Assembly: GCA_964429465.1 (NCBI GenBank)
Contig: CAYSCA010000062.1
Coordinates: 1 to 15,716 of the forward strand
Reading direction: 5' to 3'
Length of the DNA stretch: 15,716 bases
Source: Ferrovibrio sp964429465
GTDB taxonomy: Bacteria > Pseudomonadota > Alphaproteobacteria > Ferrovibrionales > Ferrovibrionaceae
The position numbers and the translations under genes were made by a program. This document shows, piece after piece, positions 1-7,781 of the stretch. The notes below the pieces were generated by a model. It saw nothing but the letters and a program-made list of their open reading frames with translations, was not told where the DNA came from and did no database searches. Each line of letters starts with the position of its first letter. The first letter of the stretch is position 1.

Positions 1-295
1 CCTCGATGGCGCGCTTGTAGTGGAAATGGATGTCGGCGACGATCGGCACGCGCGCCTGCCGCACGATCTCCTTCAGCGCCCGGGTCGAATCCTCGTCGGG
101 ACAGGAGACGCGCACGATATCGGCGCCGGCCTCCTCGCAGCGGCGGATCTGCTCCACCGTGGCCGCGACATCGCTGGTCAGCGTATTCGTCATGGTCTGG
201 ACAGTGATCGGCGCGTCGCCGCCCACCGGCACGGGGCCGACGAAAATCTGCCGCGACTTGCGGCGCTGGATATCGCGATAAGGTCGGATGCTCAT
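1..295 (-). CDS. ispG: 4-hydroxy-3-methylbut-2-enyl diphosphate synthase IspG (N-terminal part)
   Basis: Only the first 98 codons are in the window; the gene continues past the left edge. The protein begins MSIRPYRDIQRRKSRQIFVG and contains the family blocks VQTMTNT (about residues 32-38), GADIVRVSCP (58-67) and VPIVADIHFHY (83-93), which belong to the TIM-barrel half of IspG/GcpE. The iron-sulfur-binding cysteines are in the missing C-terminal half. IspG reduces methylerythritol cyclodiphosphate to HMBPP in the MEP isoprenoid pathway, in the cytoplasm. The start is the ATG at 293-295; the ribosome-binding site is weak (GGCGGAA about 9 nt upstream). It lies 90 nt downstream of the RodZ-like gene on the same strand, the same order as rodZ-ispG in E. 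coli, so co-transcription is likely. Identification is firm despite truncation. Confidence 0.95.
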   Translation of the reverse strand, partial: MSIRPYRDIQRRKSRQIFVGPVPVGGDAPITVQTMTNTLTSDVAATVEQIRRCEEAGADIVRVSCPDEDSTRALKEIVRQARVPIVADIHFHYKRAIE

Positions 296-385
296 GGCTT
301 GAATTCCGCCCGCGCAAAAAGCCGCGGACGGGGCGTAACATGGCGTCTTTGCCCCGCGATAGCAAGCGCAGGGGCGGGATCGGCC

Positions 386-1510
386 CTAGCCTTGGCTGTC
401 GAGATTGCCGGATTTCAGCTGCTCCGCATCGAGCGGAATGCCGCGCCTGACTTCGCCGTCGGCGCCCAGCGGCGGCAGTTCCTGGCCATCGACCACCAGC
501 CGCACGCCGCCGGCATTGCCGGTCAGGAGCGTCAGGCCGGTCCGGTCCGGGGCGAGATAGCGCTCGCCCTTGCTCATCAGCCGGGTGAAGACCTGCTCGT
601 TATTCGGTCCGCGCACCTGGATCCAGGCGAGCGCGGTCGCCTCCACCTGGACGCGGCTCTCGTCGGGCGGAACGCCGTAGGTGCCGGGCGGCTGTGCCGC
701 GACGGCGGCCGGGGTTTCGGCAGGATCAGGCGTGGCGGAAGCCATGCCGGCGGCCTCGGAAGCCGGCGCCTCTGCCGGTGCTGCGGCTGGCGGGGTGGCG
801 GAGGCCGGCTCAGTGGCCGATGAAGCGGCCGGCGGCGCGGCCGTCTGGGCCGGGGCGGCGGGTGCGGTCGCCGGCGCAGCTGCCGATGCCGAAGCGGGCT
901 GCGACGGGGCCGGCTGCGGAGATTGAGATTGCGCGGCCTGCGGCTGGGTCGATTGTGACTGGGCGGCGGGCGGTTGCGGCACAGGCGCCTGGGCCGCCGG
1001 CACGGGCGGGGCGGCGATCGGCTGCGGACTGGGGGCGAGATCGGCCAGCCGGGCCGGCACCGCCTCGATCAGTTCCTGCCCGAAACGCAGCGCCTCCTGG
1101 TGCCGGTACCACAGGGCGTAAACGACCGCGGCGAGGATGAGCGCGCCGACCACCAGCCAGAGCCGCGGGGTGCGCTCCTCCGGCCGCGGCATGGGAAAAT
1201 TCAGCACCGTGCGCTGCAGGGGGGCATCCGCCTCGGCCTGGTAGGTCTTCAGCACCTGCTCGGCGTCGAGGCCGAGGAATTCCGCATATTGGCGCAGAAA
1301 ACCGCTGATATAGACAGCCCCCGGCAACTCGCCGAAGGCGCCCGATTCGATCGCTTCGAGATAGGGACGGCGGATACGCAGGCGGGCCGACACATCGGCC
1401 AGCGCCAGGCCGCGCCGCTCCCGCACAACCTGCAGGCTGTAGCCGACGCCTTCATAACGCTCGGATTCGGCCGTATCCGGCAAGGCCGGCTGGGCGCCGG
1501 TCTGGGTCAT
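386..1510 (-). CDS. rodZ: RodZ-like cytoskeletal membrane protein (HTH_25, one TM, DUF4115)
   Basis: 374 residues. An N-terminal Cro/CI-type helix-turn-helix domain lies at about residues 23-90 (LQVVRERRGLALADVSARL, then RRPYLEAIESGAF). One transmembrane segment follows at about 117-135 (LWLVVGALILAAVVYALWY), then a linker at about 158-282 built almost entirely of Pro, Ala, Gln, Ser, Glu and Thr. A C-terminal DUF4115 domain occupies about 287-365 (VQVEATALAWIQVRG onwards). This is the RodZ architecture: the cytoplasmic HTH domain binds MreB and the periplasmic domain helps organise lateral wall synthesis. The HTH is for protein contact rather than DNA binding in known RodZ. The ATG at 1508-1510 has GGGGA about 8 nt upstream. 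A weak TATGAT -10-like hexamer lies at 1544-1549 on this strand, without a clear -35. It sits 67 nt downstream of ptsP and 90 nt upstream of ispG. Confidence 0.88.
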   Translation of the reverse strand: MTQTGAQPALPDTAESERYEGVGYSLQVVRERRGLALADVSARLRIRRPYLEAIESGAFGELPGAVYISGFLRQYAEFLGLDAEQVLKTYQAEADAPLQRTVLNFPMPRPEERTPRLWLVVGALILAAVVYALWYRHQEALRFGQELIEAVPARLADLAPSPQPIAAPPVPAAQAPVPQPPAAQSQSTQPQAAQSQSPQPAPSQPASASAAAPATAPAAPAQTAAPPAASSATEPASATPPAAAPAEAPASEAAGMASATPDPAETPAAVAAQPPGTYGVPPDESRVQVEATALAWIQVRGPNNEQVFTRLMSKGERYLAPDRTGLTLLTGNAGGVRLVVDGQELPPLGADGEVRRGIPLDAEQLKSGNLDSQG

Positions 1511-1577
1511 GATACTTCCCCGCCCCTCATTACCCCTGGGGGCATCATACGGGAATTAGCCAGCAAGGCCAGCTATT

Positions 1578-3848
1578 TCAAACAATTACCCCGTTTTCTC
1601 GGGCGAACTCTTCTAGCTGTGCGCGAATGCTGTGCTCGGGCGACTGGTACAGCCCCGCCATGAACGCGGTCAGCTGGGGCACGTCCAGGCTGCGCAGCAT
1701 CTCCTTGACCGGACCGATCGCATTGGCCGGCATGGACAGCCGTTCGAGGCCGAGGCCGATCAGCGCCATGGCCTCCAGCGGCCGGCTGCCCATCTCGCCG
1801 CAGAGCGTGACCGGCTTGCCGGCGGCGCGGCATTGCTCCACCACCCAGCGCAGGAAACCCAGCATGCTGGGGCTGAGCGGGTCGTAGCGGTCGGCCATTT
1901 TCGGGCTGCCGCGGTCGGTGGCGAACAGGAACTGCATCAGGTCGTTCGAGCCGATCGAGACGAAATCGACCAGCGGCAGCAGGGCCGGCAGCTGCCAGGC
2001 CAGCGCCGGCACCTCCAGCATGGTGCCGACCGCGATCTTCTGCGGCACCCGCTTGCGGAGATTGACCAGCCGCTGCACCTCGCGGTCGAGCAGCTTGCGC
2101 GCGCGGCGGAATTCGTCCACCTCGGCGATCATCGGGAACATGACATGCAGATTGCGGCCCTCGGCCGCCGTCAGCAGGGCACGCAGCTGCACCTTCAGCA
2201 AAGCCGGGCGGTCGAGCGCCAGCCGGATGGCGCGCCAGCCCATCGCCGGATTCTCCTCCGGATACTTCACCAGGTAGGGCAGCACCTTGTCGCCGCCGAT
2301 ATCGAGCGTGCGGAATACCACCGGCCGGTCGCCGGCATGCTCGATCACGCGGCGGTAGATGGCGGTCTGCGCCTCGGCCTTGGGCATCGTCGGGCGCACC
2401 ATGAACTGCAGCTCGGTGCGATACAGCCCGATGCCGTCGGCGCGTGTCTCGTCGAGATGGCTGAGGTCGATCAGCAGCCCGGCATTGATCAGCAGCGAAA
2501 TCCGGGTGCCGTCGCGGGTCAGCGGCGGGTCGTCGCGCTGGGCGGCATATTTCGCCAGCCGCGCCTTGCGCAAGGAAAGGCTCTGGTGGAAGGCGTTGAT
2601 GACGTCGGAGACCGGCCGCACGAAGACCTGGGCGTGCTCGCCATCGACCACCACGGTATCGCCGGGCTCGACCTTCGCGATCACGCCCTCGACGCCGCCC
2701 AGCACCGGAATCGACAGCGCGCGGGCCACGATGGCGACATGGCTGACGCTGGAGCCTTCCTCCAGCACCACGCCCTGCAGCTTGCGGCGGTCGTAATCCA
2801 GCAGCTCGGCCGGCCCCATCGAGCGCGCGAACAGGATCGCGTTGTCGGGCAGGTTCTCGGCCGCCGAATGCATCGGCTTGCCGGTGAGATGCAGCAGCAG
2901 CCGGTTGGCCAGATCGTCGAGATCGGCGAGGCGCTCGCGCAGATAGGGATCGGTGATCGCCTGCATGCGGTGGCGGGTATCGCCCTGCACGCGCAGCACG
3001 GCAGCCTCTGCCGTCAGGCCGGATTCGGCAGCCTGATGCAGCTTGGCCAGCCAGCCGGTGTCATGCGCGAACATCTTGTAGGTTTCGAGCACGTCGCGGC
3101 TTTCGCCGACCAGGTCGCTGTCCGGCGTCTCCAGCATCCGGTTGACCTGGTCGCGCATCGAGGCGACGGCGGCATCCAGCCGCTCCTTCTCGTAGGGGAT
3201 GTCGTCGGCGATGGTCTTCTCGACATGGATGCGCGGCTCGTGCAGCACCGCCTGCCCGATTGCCAGGCCTTCCGACAGCATGCGGCCATCGGCGCGGAAC
3301 GGCGCCGTGGTGGCGCGGCTGGCGGTGACCAGGTCCTCGCCGCCGCTGAGCTGGCCCGACGCGACCATCTCCGCCAGCACCATGGCGATGGTCTCGAGCG
3401 CCTCGACCTCCTCATCGGCATATTGCCGGCGGGTCTGGTTCTGCACGACGAGCACGCCGATGACGCGGCTGTCGCGCAGGATCGGCACGCCGAGCAGCGA
3501 GTGATAGATCTCTTCGCCGGTTTCCGGCTTGTAGGCAAATTGCGGGTGGTTCTGCGCATCCGCCAGCGCCAGCGGCCGCGCATTGCTGGCGATGTCGCCG
3601 ACCAGGCCCTCGCCCACCTTCAGCCGCGTCTTGTGCACGGCATCGGGGTTCAGGCCTTCGGTGGCGTAGAGCTCCAGCTCGTCGCTGCGCAGCAGATAGA
3701 CCGAGCAGACTTCCGCCACCATGTTGGCGGCGATGTTGCGCACGACGCGGCCGAGGCGTTCATCGACGGTGCCGGCCTCCGCCATCACCTCGCGGAGGCG
3801 GCGCAGCAAGCCGCGCGGCCCGGGCGGCGGTGCCCGGCCCGGCGTCAC
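1578..3848 (-). CDS. ptsP: Phosphoenolpyruvate-protein phosphotransferase PtsP (Enzyme I-Ntr)
   Basis: 756 residues, full length for Enzyme I of the nitrogen PTS. A GAF sensory domain lies at about residues 25-165 (SLLGVPILRDSRVIGVLVVQ). The PEP-utilising N-terminal region is at about 185-320, the swivelling domain carries the phospho-accepting His370 (EEGSSVSHVAIVARA), and the PEP-binding barrel is at about 445-725. In the barrel GLYRTE (474-479), TLDIGGDK (514-521), MLEVPA (610-615), SIGSND (631-636) and the proton-donor Cys683 (TLCGEMGSRP) are visible. The enzyme passes phosphate from PEP to NPr and then EIIA-Ntr, a regulatory cascade linked to nitrogen, potassium and polymer metabolism; the GAF domain usually senses glutamine/2-oxoglutarate. 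The start is GTG (3846-3848) with GGGGA about 8 nt upstream; an in-frame ATG at codon 22 would remove the start of the GAF region. It lies 66 nt downstream of lysC. Confidence 0.96.
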   Translation of the reverse strand: MTPGRAPPPGPRGLLRRLREVMAEAGTVDERLGRVVRNIAANMVAEVCSVYLLRSDELELYATEGLNPDAVHKTRLKVGEGLVGDIASNARPLALADAQNHPQFAYKPETGEEIYHSLLGVPILRDSRVIGVLVVQNQTRRQYADEEVEALETIAMVLAEMVASGQLSGGEDLVTASRATTAPFRADGRMLSEGLAIGQAVLHEPRIHVEKTIADDIPYEKERLDAAVASMRDQVNRMLETPDSDLVGESRDVLETYKMFAHDTGWLAKLHQAAESGLTAEAAVLRVQGDTRHRMQAITDPYLRERLADLDDLANRLLLHLTGKPMHSAAENLPDNAILFARSMGPAELLDYDRRKLQGVVLEEGSSVSHVAIVARALSIPVLGGVEGVIAKVEPGDTVVVDGEHAQVFVRPVSDVINAFHQSLSLRKARLAKYAAQRDDPPLTRDGTRISLLINAGLLIDLSHLDETRADGIGLYRTELQFMVRPTMPKAEAQTAIYRRVIEHAGDRPVVFRTLDIGGDKVLPYLVKYPEENPAMGWRAIRLALDRPALLKVQLRALLTAAEGRNLHVMFPMIAEVDEFRRARKLLDREVQRLVNLRKRVPQKIAVGTMLEVPALAWQLPALLPLVDFVSIGSNDLMQFLFATDRGSPKMADRYDPLSPSMLGFLRWVVEQCRAAGKPVTLCGEMGSRPLEAMALIGLGLERLSMPANAIGPVKEMLRSLDVPQLTAFMAGLYQSPEHSIRAQLEEFARENGVIV

Positions 3849-3914
3849 GGCCGTTCCCCGCTATCGGGCGGAGCGGCTATTCCGGCGCGCCCTCGCTGCA
3901 TCGGCCCCCCGTCT

Positions 3915-5135
3915 TCATTCGGCGTCCAGCCCGAACGCGGTGTGCAGGGCGCGCACCGCCAGTTCGGTGTAATCGGCGCTGATCAGCACGCTGACCTTGA
4001 TCTCGGAGGTGGTGATGGCGAGGATGTTGATCCCCTTCTCGGCCAGCGCCTTGAACATGATATGCGCCACGCCGGCATGGCTGCGCATGCCGACGCCGAC
4101 GACCGAGACCTTGATCACGTTCTTGTCCGGCACCAGCTTGGCCCAGCCGAGGCTCTTTTCCTGCTGTTCGAGAATCTTCACGGCGCGGTCGAGATCGCCG
4201 CGGCCCATGGTGAAGGTCATGTCGGTCTTCTTGCCGTCCTCGGAGATGTTCTGGACGATCATGTCGACATTGATGCCGGCCTCCGACAGCGGGCCGAAGA
4301 TCCCGGCGGCGATGCCCGGCCGGTCGGCGACGCCGATCAGGGTGACCTTGGCCTCGTCGGCCGAATAGGTGACGCCGGAAACGATATGCTTCTCCACGAT
4401 CTCATCCTCATCGACGACCAGTGTGCCGGGGGTATCGGCAAAACTCGACAGAACCTGGGTACGGACGCGGTGGTTCATGGCCATTTCGACCGACCGGGTC
4501 TGCAGCACCTTGGCACCCAGGGAGGCCAGTTCCAGCATCTCCTCATAGGTGATCTTATCCAGCTTGCGGGCCTTTTTCACGATGCGCGGATCGGCGGTGT
4601 ATACGCCGTCCACATCGGTATAGATGTCGCAGCGGTCGGCCTGCAGCCCGGCGGCCAGCGCCACGGCCGAGGTATCCGAGCCGCCGCGGCCCAGCGTGGC
4701 GATGCGGTCGCCGGGGCCGATGCCCTGGAAGCCGGCCACCACCGGCACGATGCCGGCGGCCATGTCCTTCAGCATCGCGGTGCCGTCGATGCTCTCGATG
4801 CGGGCGCGGCCATGCATGTCGTTGGTGCGGATCGGCACCTGCCAGCCCTGCCAGGACCGCGCCTTCACGCCCGCCGCCTGGAGCGCGATCGACACCAGCC
4901 CGGTGGTGACCTGCTCGCCGGCGGCGACGACGGTGTCGTATTCGCGCTGGTCATGCACCGGATCGACCTGCTTGCAGAGGTCGACCAGGCGGTTGGTCTC
5001 GCCCGACATGGCCGAGACGACGACGGCAACCTGGTTGCCGGCCTCGACTTCCCGCTTCACCTTGGCGGCGACATTCTTGATGCGGTCGACCGAACCGACC
5101 GACGTGCCGCCGAATTTCATGACCAGGCGCGCCAT
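3915..5135 (-). CDS. lysC: Aspartate kinase LysC
   Basis: 406 residues, normal for the monofunctional bacterial aspartokinase. The kinase domain opens with KFGGTSVGS (7-15) and includes the substrate/ATP-site blocks VSAMSGETN (40-48), GRGGSDTSA (149-157) and YTDVDGVYTADPR (172-184). Two ACT regulatory domains follow (about 263-330 and 341-403; VTLIGVADRPGIAAGIF and VSVVGVGMRSHAGVA). The enzyme phosphorylates L-aspartate in the first step to lysine, threonine, methionine and diaminopimelate. ACT domains of this family give feedback inhibition by lysine and/or threonine; which effector applies cannot be read from the sequence. In some bacteria this gene type also yields a separate beta subunit from an internal start; I see no compelling internal site here. 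It is the first gene of the minus-strand run and diverges from ubiG across a 175-nt gap. Confidence 0.97.
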   Translation of the reverse strand: MARLVMKFGGTSVGSVDRIKNVAAKVKREVEAGNQVAVVVSAMSGETNRLVDLCKQVDPVHDQREYDTVVAAGEQVTTGLVSIALQAAGVKARSWQGWQVPIRTNDMHGRARIESIDGTAMLKDMAAGIVPVVAGFQGIGPGDRIATLGRGGSDTSAVALAAGLQADRCDIYTDVDGVYTADPRIVKKARKLDKITYEEMLELASLGAKVLQTRSVEMAMNHRVRTQVLSSFADTPGTLVVDEDEIVEKHIVSGVTYSADEAKVTLIGVADRPGIAAGIFGPLSEAGINVDMIVQNISEDGKKTDMTFTMGRGDLDRAVKILEQQEKSLGWAKLVPDKNVIKVSVVGVGMRSHAGVAHIMFKALAEKGINILAITTSEIKVSVLISADYTELAVRALHTAFGLDAE

Positions 5136-5207
5136 GCCGCTCGATCCCGTTTTACTGTCCGTTGGGGTTAAATCCAGGGTTTCGACCGGCTTGGAACTTG
5201 CCGATCA

Positions 5208-5278
5208 AAAAGCGGCCCCTTAATACTCTTCAGGCCGTCCCCAAGGCAAGCCGACCGGCCCGCAAAAACGCCGCTTTT
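5208..5278. repeat. 9-bp inverted repeat flanking the lysC/ubiG divergent promoter region
   Basis: AAAAGCGGC (5208-5216) and its exact reverse complement GCCGCTTTT (5270-5278) bracket the candidate lysC promoter, with 53 nt between the arms. The spacing is too long for an ordinary terminator and each transcript would contain only one arm, so a DNA-level role such as a looped operator is possible. Chance occurrence cannot be excluded. Confidence 0.3.
5220..5249 (-). promoter_or_regulatory. Candidate sigma-70-type promoter for lysC
   Basis: On the minus strand TTGCCT (5244-5249) is followed after 18 nt by TATTAA (5220-5225). Each hexamer matches four of six consensus positions. The predicted start of transcription, near 5213, would give a leader of roughly 78 nt before the lysC ATG. 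No riboswitch or leader peptide was recognised in that leader. Confidence 0.35.
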
Positions 5279-5310
5279 CCACCTTCCGCCCCCATGCGCA
5301 GACAGGGCTT

Positions 5311-6051
5311 ATGACCCAGACCGCCGCCAGCATCGATCCGGACGAGATTGCCCGCTTTTCCGCCATGTCGGCCGAGTGGTGGAACCCCGAGGGCAAGTTC
5401 CGTCCGCTGCACCGCTTCAACCCGGTGCGACTGGCTTTCATTCGCGACCGGCTGGCGGCCCATTTCGGCCGCGATCCGGCTGCCGAAAGCCCGCTGGCCG
5501 GCCTGCGCCTGCTCGATATCGGCTGCGGCGGCGGCCTGGTGGCCGAGCCGATGGCGCGGCTGGGGGCCGCGGTGGTCGGCGCCGATGCCTCGGAGAAGAA
5601 TATCGGGGTGGCCCGGCTTCACGCCGCGGAAGGCGGCGTCGCCGTCGACTATCGCTGCACCAGCGCCGAGGCGCTGGCGGCAGCCGGCGAGCGCTTCGAC
5701 GCCGTGCTGACGCTGGAAGTGGTCGAGCATGTCGCCGACCTGGAGGGTTTTATGCGCTGCTGCGGCGGCATGGTGAAGCCCGGCGGGCTGCTGATCGCGG
5801 CCACGCTGAACCGCACGGTGAAGTCCTTTGCCTTCGGCATCGTGGCGGCGGAATACGTGCTGCGCTGGCTGCCGCGCGGCACGCACGACTGGAAGAAGTT
5901 TGTGAAACCGCACGAGCTCGCCGCCGGCCTGCGTCATGCGGGGTTGAACGTCACCGACATCACCGGTGTGAGCTACGATCCGCTCGGCGACCGCTGGCGG
6001 ATCGGCCGCGACACCGATGTCAATTACATGATGGTGGCAGGGAAGGTTTAG
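5311..6051 (+). CDS. ubiG: Ubiquinone biosynthesis O-methyltransferase UbiG
   Basis: 246 residues, the usual UbiG length. The N-terminal signature SAEWWNPEGKFRPLH (20-34) followed by FNPVR is specific to UbiG/Coq3. SAM-binding motif I is LLDIGCGGG (67-75), the post-I acidic region is VVGADAS (88-94), and EVVEHV (136-141) and KPGGLL (156-161) follow. It carries out both O-methylations of the ubiquinone head group, in the cytoplasm or at the membrane face, and so supports aerobic respiration. The ATG at 5311 has a weak AGGG about 5 nt upstream (5304-5307). It is transcribed divergently from lysC, an arrangement common in Alphaproteobacteria. No clear plus-strand promoter was found; TTGCCG (5198-5203) 17 nt before TAATAC (5221-5226) is only a weak candidate. 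It converges on DUF1178 across a hairpin-rich repeat. Confidence 0.96.
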   Translation: MTQTAASIDPDEIARFSAMSAEWWNPEGKFRPLHRFNPVRLAFIRDRLAAHFGRDPAAESPLAGLRLLDIGCGGGLVAEPMARLGAAVVGADASEKNIGVARLHAAEGGVAVDYRCTSAEALAAAGERFDAVLTLEVVEHVADLEGFMRCCGGMVKPGGLLIAATLNRTVKSFAFGIVAAEYVLRWLPRGTHDWKKFVKPHELAAGLRHAGLNVTDITGVSYDPLGDRWRIGRDTDVNYMMVAGKV

Positions 6052-6058
6052 GGCTTTC

Positions 6059-6177
6059 CCCTCACCCTCCCGCTTCGCGGGTCCCTCCCTCTCCCAAAGG
6101 GAGAGGGTCAAAAAAACCCCTCGCCCGCGTAGCGGGAGAGGGAGGGGCCCATCGCGTCAGCGATGGGAGGGTGAGGG
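6059..6177. repeat. Multi-hairpin inverted repeat (BIME-like), probable two-way terminator
   Basis: Exact 13-bp outer arms, CCCTCACCCTCCC (6059-6071) and GGGAGGGTGAGGG (6165-6177), enclose four smaller dyads. These are CCCGC-TTC-GCGGG (6069-6081, overlapping the left arm by 3 nt), CCCTCTCCC-AAA-GGGAGAGGG (6087-6107), CCCGC-GTA-GCGGG (6124-6136) and CCCATCGC-GTCA-GCGATGGG (6148-6167). An A7 tract (6110-6116) separates the halves. The element fills the gap between the convergent ubiG and DUF1178 genes, so it is well placed to stop transcription from both sides. It resembles dispersed CCCTCTCCC-type intergenic palindromes of many proteobacterial genomes; that it is repeated in this genome is an inference. 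Confidence 0.85.
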
Positions 6178-6186
6178 TCTTAATTC

Positions 6187-6606
6187 TTAAGCATCCCCGC
6201 GCGGCAGCCAAGGGATCACGGCGACGTCGATGCCTTCCTCGACGAGTTCCTTCGCCTCATCCTTGCTGGCCTCGCCGTAGATGTTGCGCTTGTCGGTCTC
6301 GCCGTAATGGATCTTGCGCGCCTCTTCGGCGAACTGGTCGCCGACATAATCGGCATTCTTCTCGACATGCTCGCGGATCGCCGCCAGCGCCTTCATGGCG
6401 GCGGCGGCCTGCTTCGCCTCGTCGGCGGCGCGTTCGCCCTTCGAGCGGGCGATGCGCGGCGCCATCGGCGCCTTGGTCACCTTGCGGGAGTTGCAGACCG
6501 GACAGACCACCTTGCCGCCCGCCGCCTGCTTGTCGTAGGTGGCGCTGTCGTAGAACCACGCTTCGAAGACGTGATCCTTGCGGCATTTCAATTCGTACTT
6601 GATCAT
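6187..6606 (-). CDS. DUF1178 family protein (zinc-ribbon-like)
   Basis: 139 residues from the ATG at 6604-6606. The N-terminus MIKYELKCRKDHVFEAWF with a CPVC pair (Cys35, Cys38) and the KVTKAPMAP block is the standard beginning of DUF1178 proteins. Cys8, His12, Cys35 and Cys38 could bind a metal in a small ribbon fold. The rest is a charged, alanine-rich helix (about 54-85) and a conserved C-terminal piece with YGETDKRNIYGEAS (101-114) and VIPWLP (130-135). The molecular role of the family is unknown. The frame stays open further upstream, but homologues start at this methionine. There is no good Shine-Dalgarno sequence upstream (ATTCACCC precedes the ATG). A TATAAG hexamer at 6655-6660 on the minus strand could serve as -10. 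It is divergent from the methyltransferase at 6698. Confidence 0.88.
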   Translation of the reverse strand: MIKYELKCRKDHVFEAWFYDSATYDKQAAGGKVVCPVCNSRKVTKAPMAPRIARSKGERAADEAKQAAAAMKALAAIREHVEKNADYVGDQFAEEARKIHYGETDKRNIYGEASKDEAKELVEEGIDVAVIPWLPRGDA

Positions 6607-6697
6607 GGGTGAATGTGATTCGGGTGAGGCCCGGGTTTTGAACAAGACCAACAGCTTATACATGGCGCTGCGATAGCCGCGCAACAAGGGGTGGGCC

Positions 6698-7231
6698 GTG
6701 GGGGGCCATGCGCCACAACCGGAGGGGAGCCATTCCTCTCCCTGGATCGTCCGTTTCGCGCCGCTGGTTGCAGCCGGCGGGCCGGTGCTTGACCTCGCCT
6801 GCGGCGGCGGCCGCCACGGCCGGCTGTTTCTGGAGCGCGGCCATCCCGTCACCTTCCTCGACCGCGACCTGTCCGGCGTCGCCGACCTGCACGGCGATGC
6901 GCGGGCCGAATTGCTGGAGGCCGACCTCGAGGCTGCCGCCTGGCCGCTGCCGGGCCGATCCTTCGCCGCCGTGGTGGTGACCAATTATCTCTGGCGCCCG
7001 CTCTTCCCCGCCCTGCTCGGCGCGCTCGCGCCGCATGGCCTGCTGATCTATGAAACCTTCATGCGCGGCAACGAACGCTTCGGCAAACCCTCCAGCCCCG
7101 ACTTCCTGCTGACGGAAAACGAATTGTTCGAGCGCTGCAAGGATGCCTGCGAGATTCTTGCCTTCGAGCAGGGCGAGGATGCCGCCCCGAAGCCCGGCAT
7201 GCGCCAGCGTATCTGCGTGCGCAGGCGGTGA
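6698..7231 (+). CDS. Small class I SAM-dependent methyltransferase
   Basis: 177 residues. SAM motif I is VLDLACGGGRHGRLF (30-44), followed by the acidic strand end VTFLDRDLS (51-59), the motif II-like region FAAVVVTNYLWRP (89-101) and a post-motif strand LLIYETFM (115-122). The ETF...GKPSSPDFLLTENEL region is typical of short TehB-like methyltransferases of Alphaproteobacteria. The substrate is unknown. The start is GTG at 6698-6700, chosen because AAGGGG (6686-6691) lies about 6 nt upstream and the protein begins at family length. Its stop overlaps the start of the next gene by four bases (GTGA, 7228-7231), so the two are probably translated together. It begins the plus-strand block that ends at 8708. 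Confidence 0.8.
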   Translation: MGGHAPQPEGSHSSPWIVRFAPLVAAGGPVLDLACGGGRHGRLFLERGHPVTFLDRDLSGVADLHGDARAELLEADLEAAAWPLPGRSFAAVVVTNYLWRPLFPALLGALAPHGLLIYETFMRGNERFGKPSSPDFLLTENELFERCKDACEILAFEQGEDAAPKPGMRQRICVRRR

Positions 7232-7779
7232 GCGGCGGCATGGCGCAGATCGGACCCCAGATCGAGACCGAACGCCTGCGCCTGCGCCGTTTCGCCGCCG
7301 AGGATTGGGAAGCGCTGGCCCGCTTCTATGCCGACGACACGATCATGCGCCATATGCTGCCCGGCCGCGGCCTGCCGCGCCGCCAGGCGCAGGAGCGCGC
7401 CAAGAGCAACATCCACAATTTCAACGACCACTGGTCGCGCCGTCATTACGGCGTCTGGGCGGTGGAAGACCGCTTCAGCGGCCGGCTGCTCGGGCAATGC
7501 GGCCTGCGCTGGATCCCCGAAGCGGAACAAACCGAACTGCTCTATCTTTTTAACAAGACAGTCTGGGGCCGCGGCCTGGCAACCGAAGCCGGCCGCGCAG
7601 CACTTGCTTTTGCCTTCGAGCATACCGGCCTCGACCGCCTGATTGCCGTCACCGCCCCCGAGAACAACGCCTCGCAGCGCGTGCTGCACAAGCTCGGCTT
7701 CGCGCATACCGGCGAAGCACCGCTCTGGGAGCGGATCGTCAGCTGGTTTGCGCTGCCGCGTGACCGCTGGCCCGCCTGA
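7228..7779 (+). CDS. GNAT family N-acetyltransferase (RimJ/RimL type)
   Basis: 183 residues with the full Acetyltransf_3 pattern: IETERLRLRRF at 12-22, a central sheet (YGVWAVEDRFSGRLLGQCGL, 74-93), the acetyl-CoA pyrophosphate loop WGRGLATEAG (113-122) and the C-terminal PENNASQRVLHKLGF signature (144-158). Such enzymes acetylate protein N-termini, amino sugars or small amines; the substrate here cannot be told. Translation may start at GTG 7228, overlapping the methyltransferase stop codon as GTGA and implying translational coupling, or at ATG 7240, which would remove only four residues. Both are compatible with family alignments. It is the second gene of the 6698-8708 block; a weak terminator-like hairpin follows its stop codon. 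Confidence 0.85.
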   Translation: MSGGMAQIGPQIETERLRLRRFAAEDWEALARFYADDTIMRHMLPGRGLPRRQAQERAKSNIHNFNDHWSRRHYGVWAVEDRFSGRLLGQCGLRWIPEAEQTELLYLFNKTVWGRGLATEAGRAALAFAFEHTGLDRLIAVTAPENNASQRVLHKLGFAHTGEAPLWERIVSWFALPRDRWPA

Positions 7780-7781
7780 TC

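Noticed and set aside
1632..5171. An open reading frame of 1179 codons on the plus strand, antisense to ptsP and lysC
   Set aside because: It covers two well-identified conserved genes on the other strand. Its product is a low-complexity run of His, Arg, Gln, Gly, Ala and Asp with no recognisable domain. Long antisense frames are expected in GC-rich DNA where stop codons are rare.
5136..5213. Possible lysine riboswitch or attenuator in the lysC leader
   Set aside because: The leader is only about 78 nt, shorter than a lysine riboswitch aptamer. It shows no run of Lys or Thr codons and no terminator hairpin.
6607..6984. N-terminal extension of the DUF1178 frame
   Set aside because: The extra 126 residues overlap the divergent methyltransferase gene and have no family match. 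DUF1178 proteins begin at the MIKYELKC methionine.
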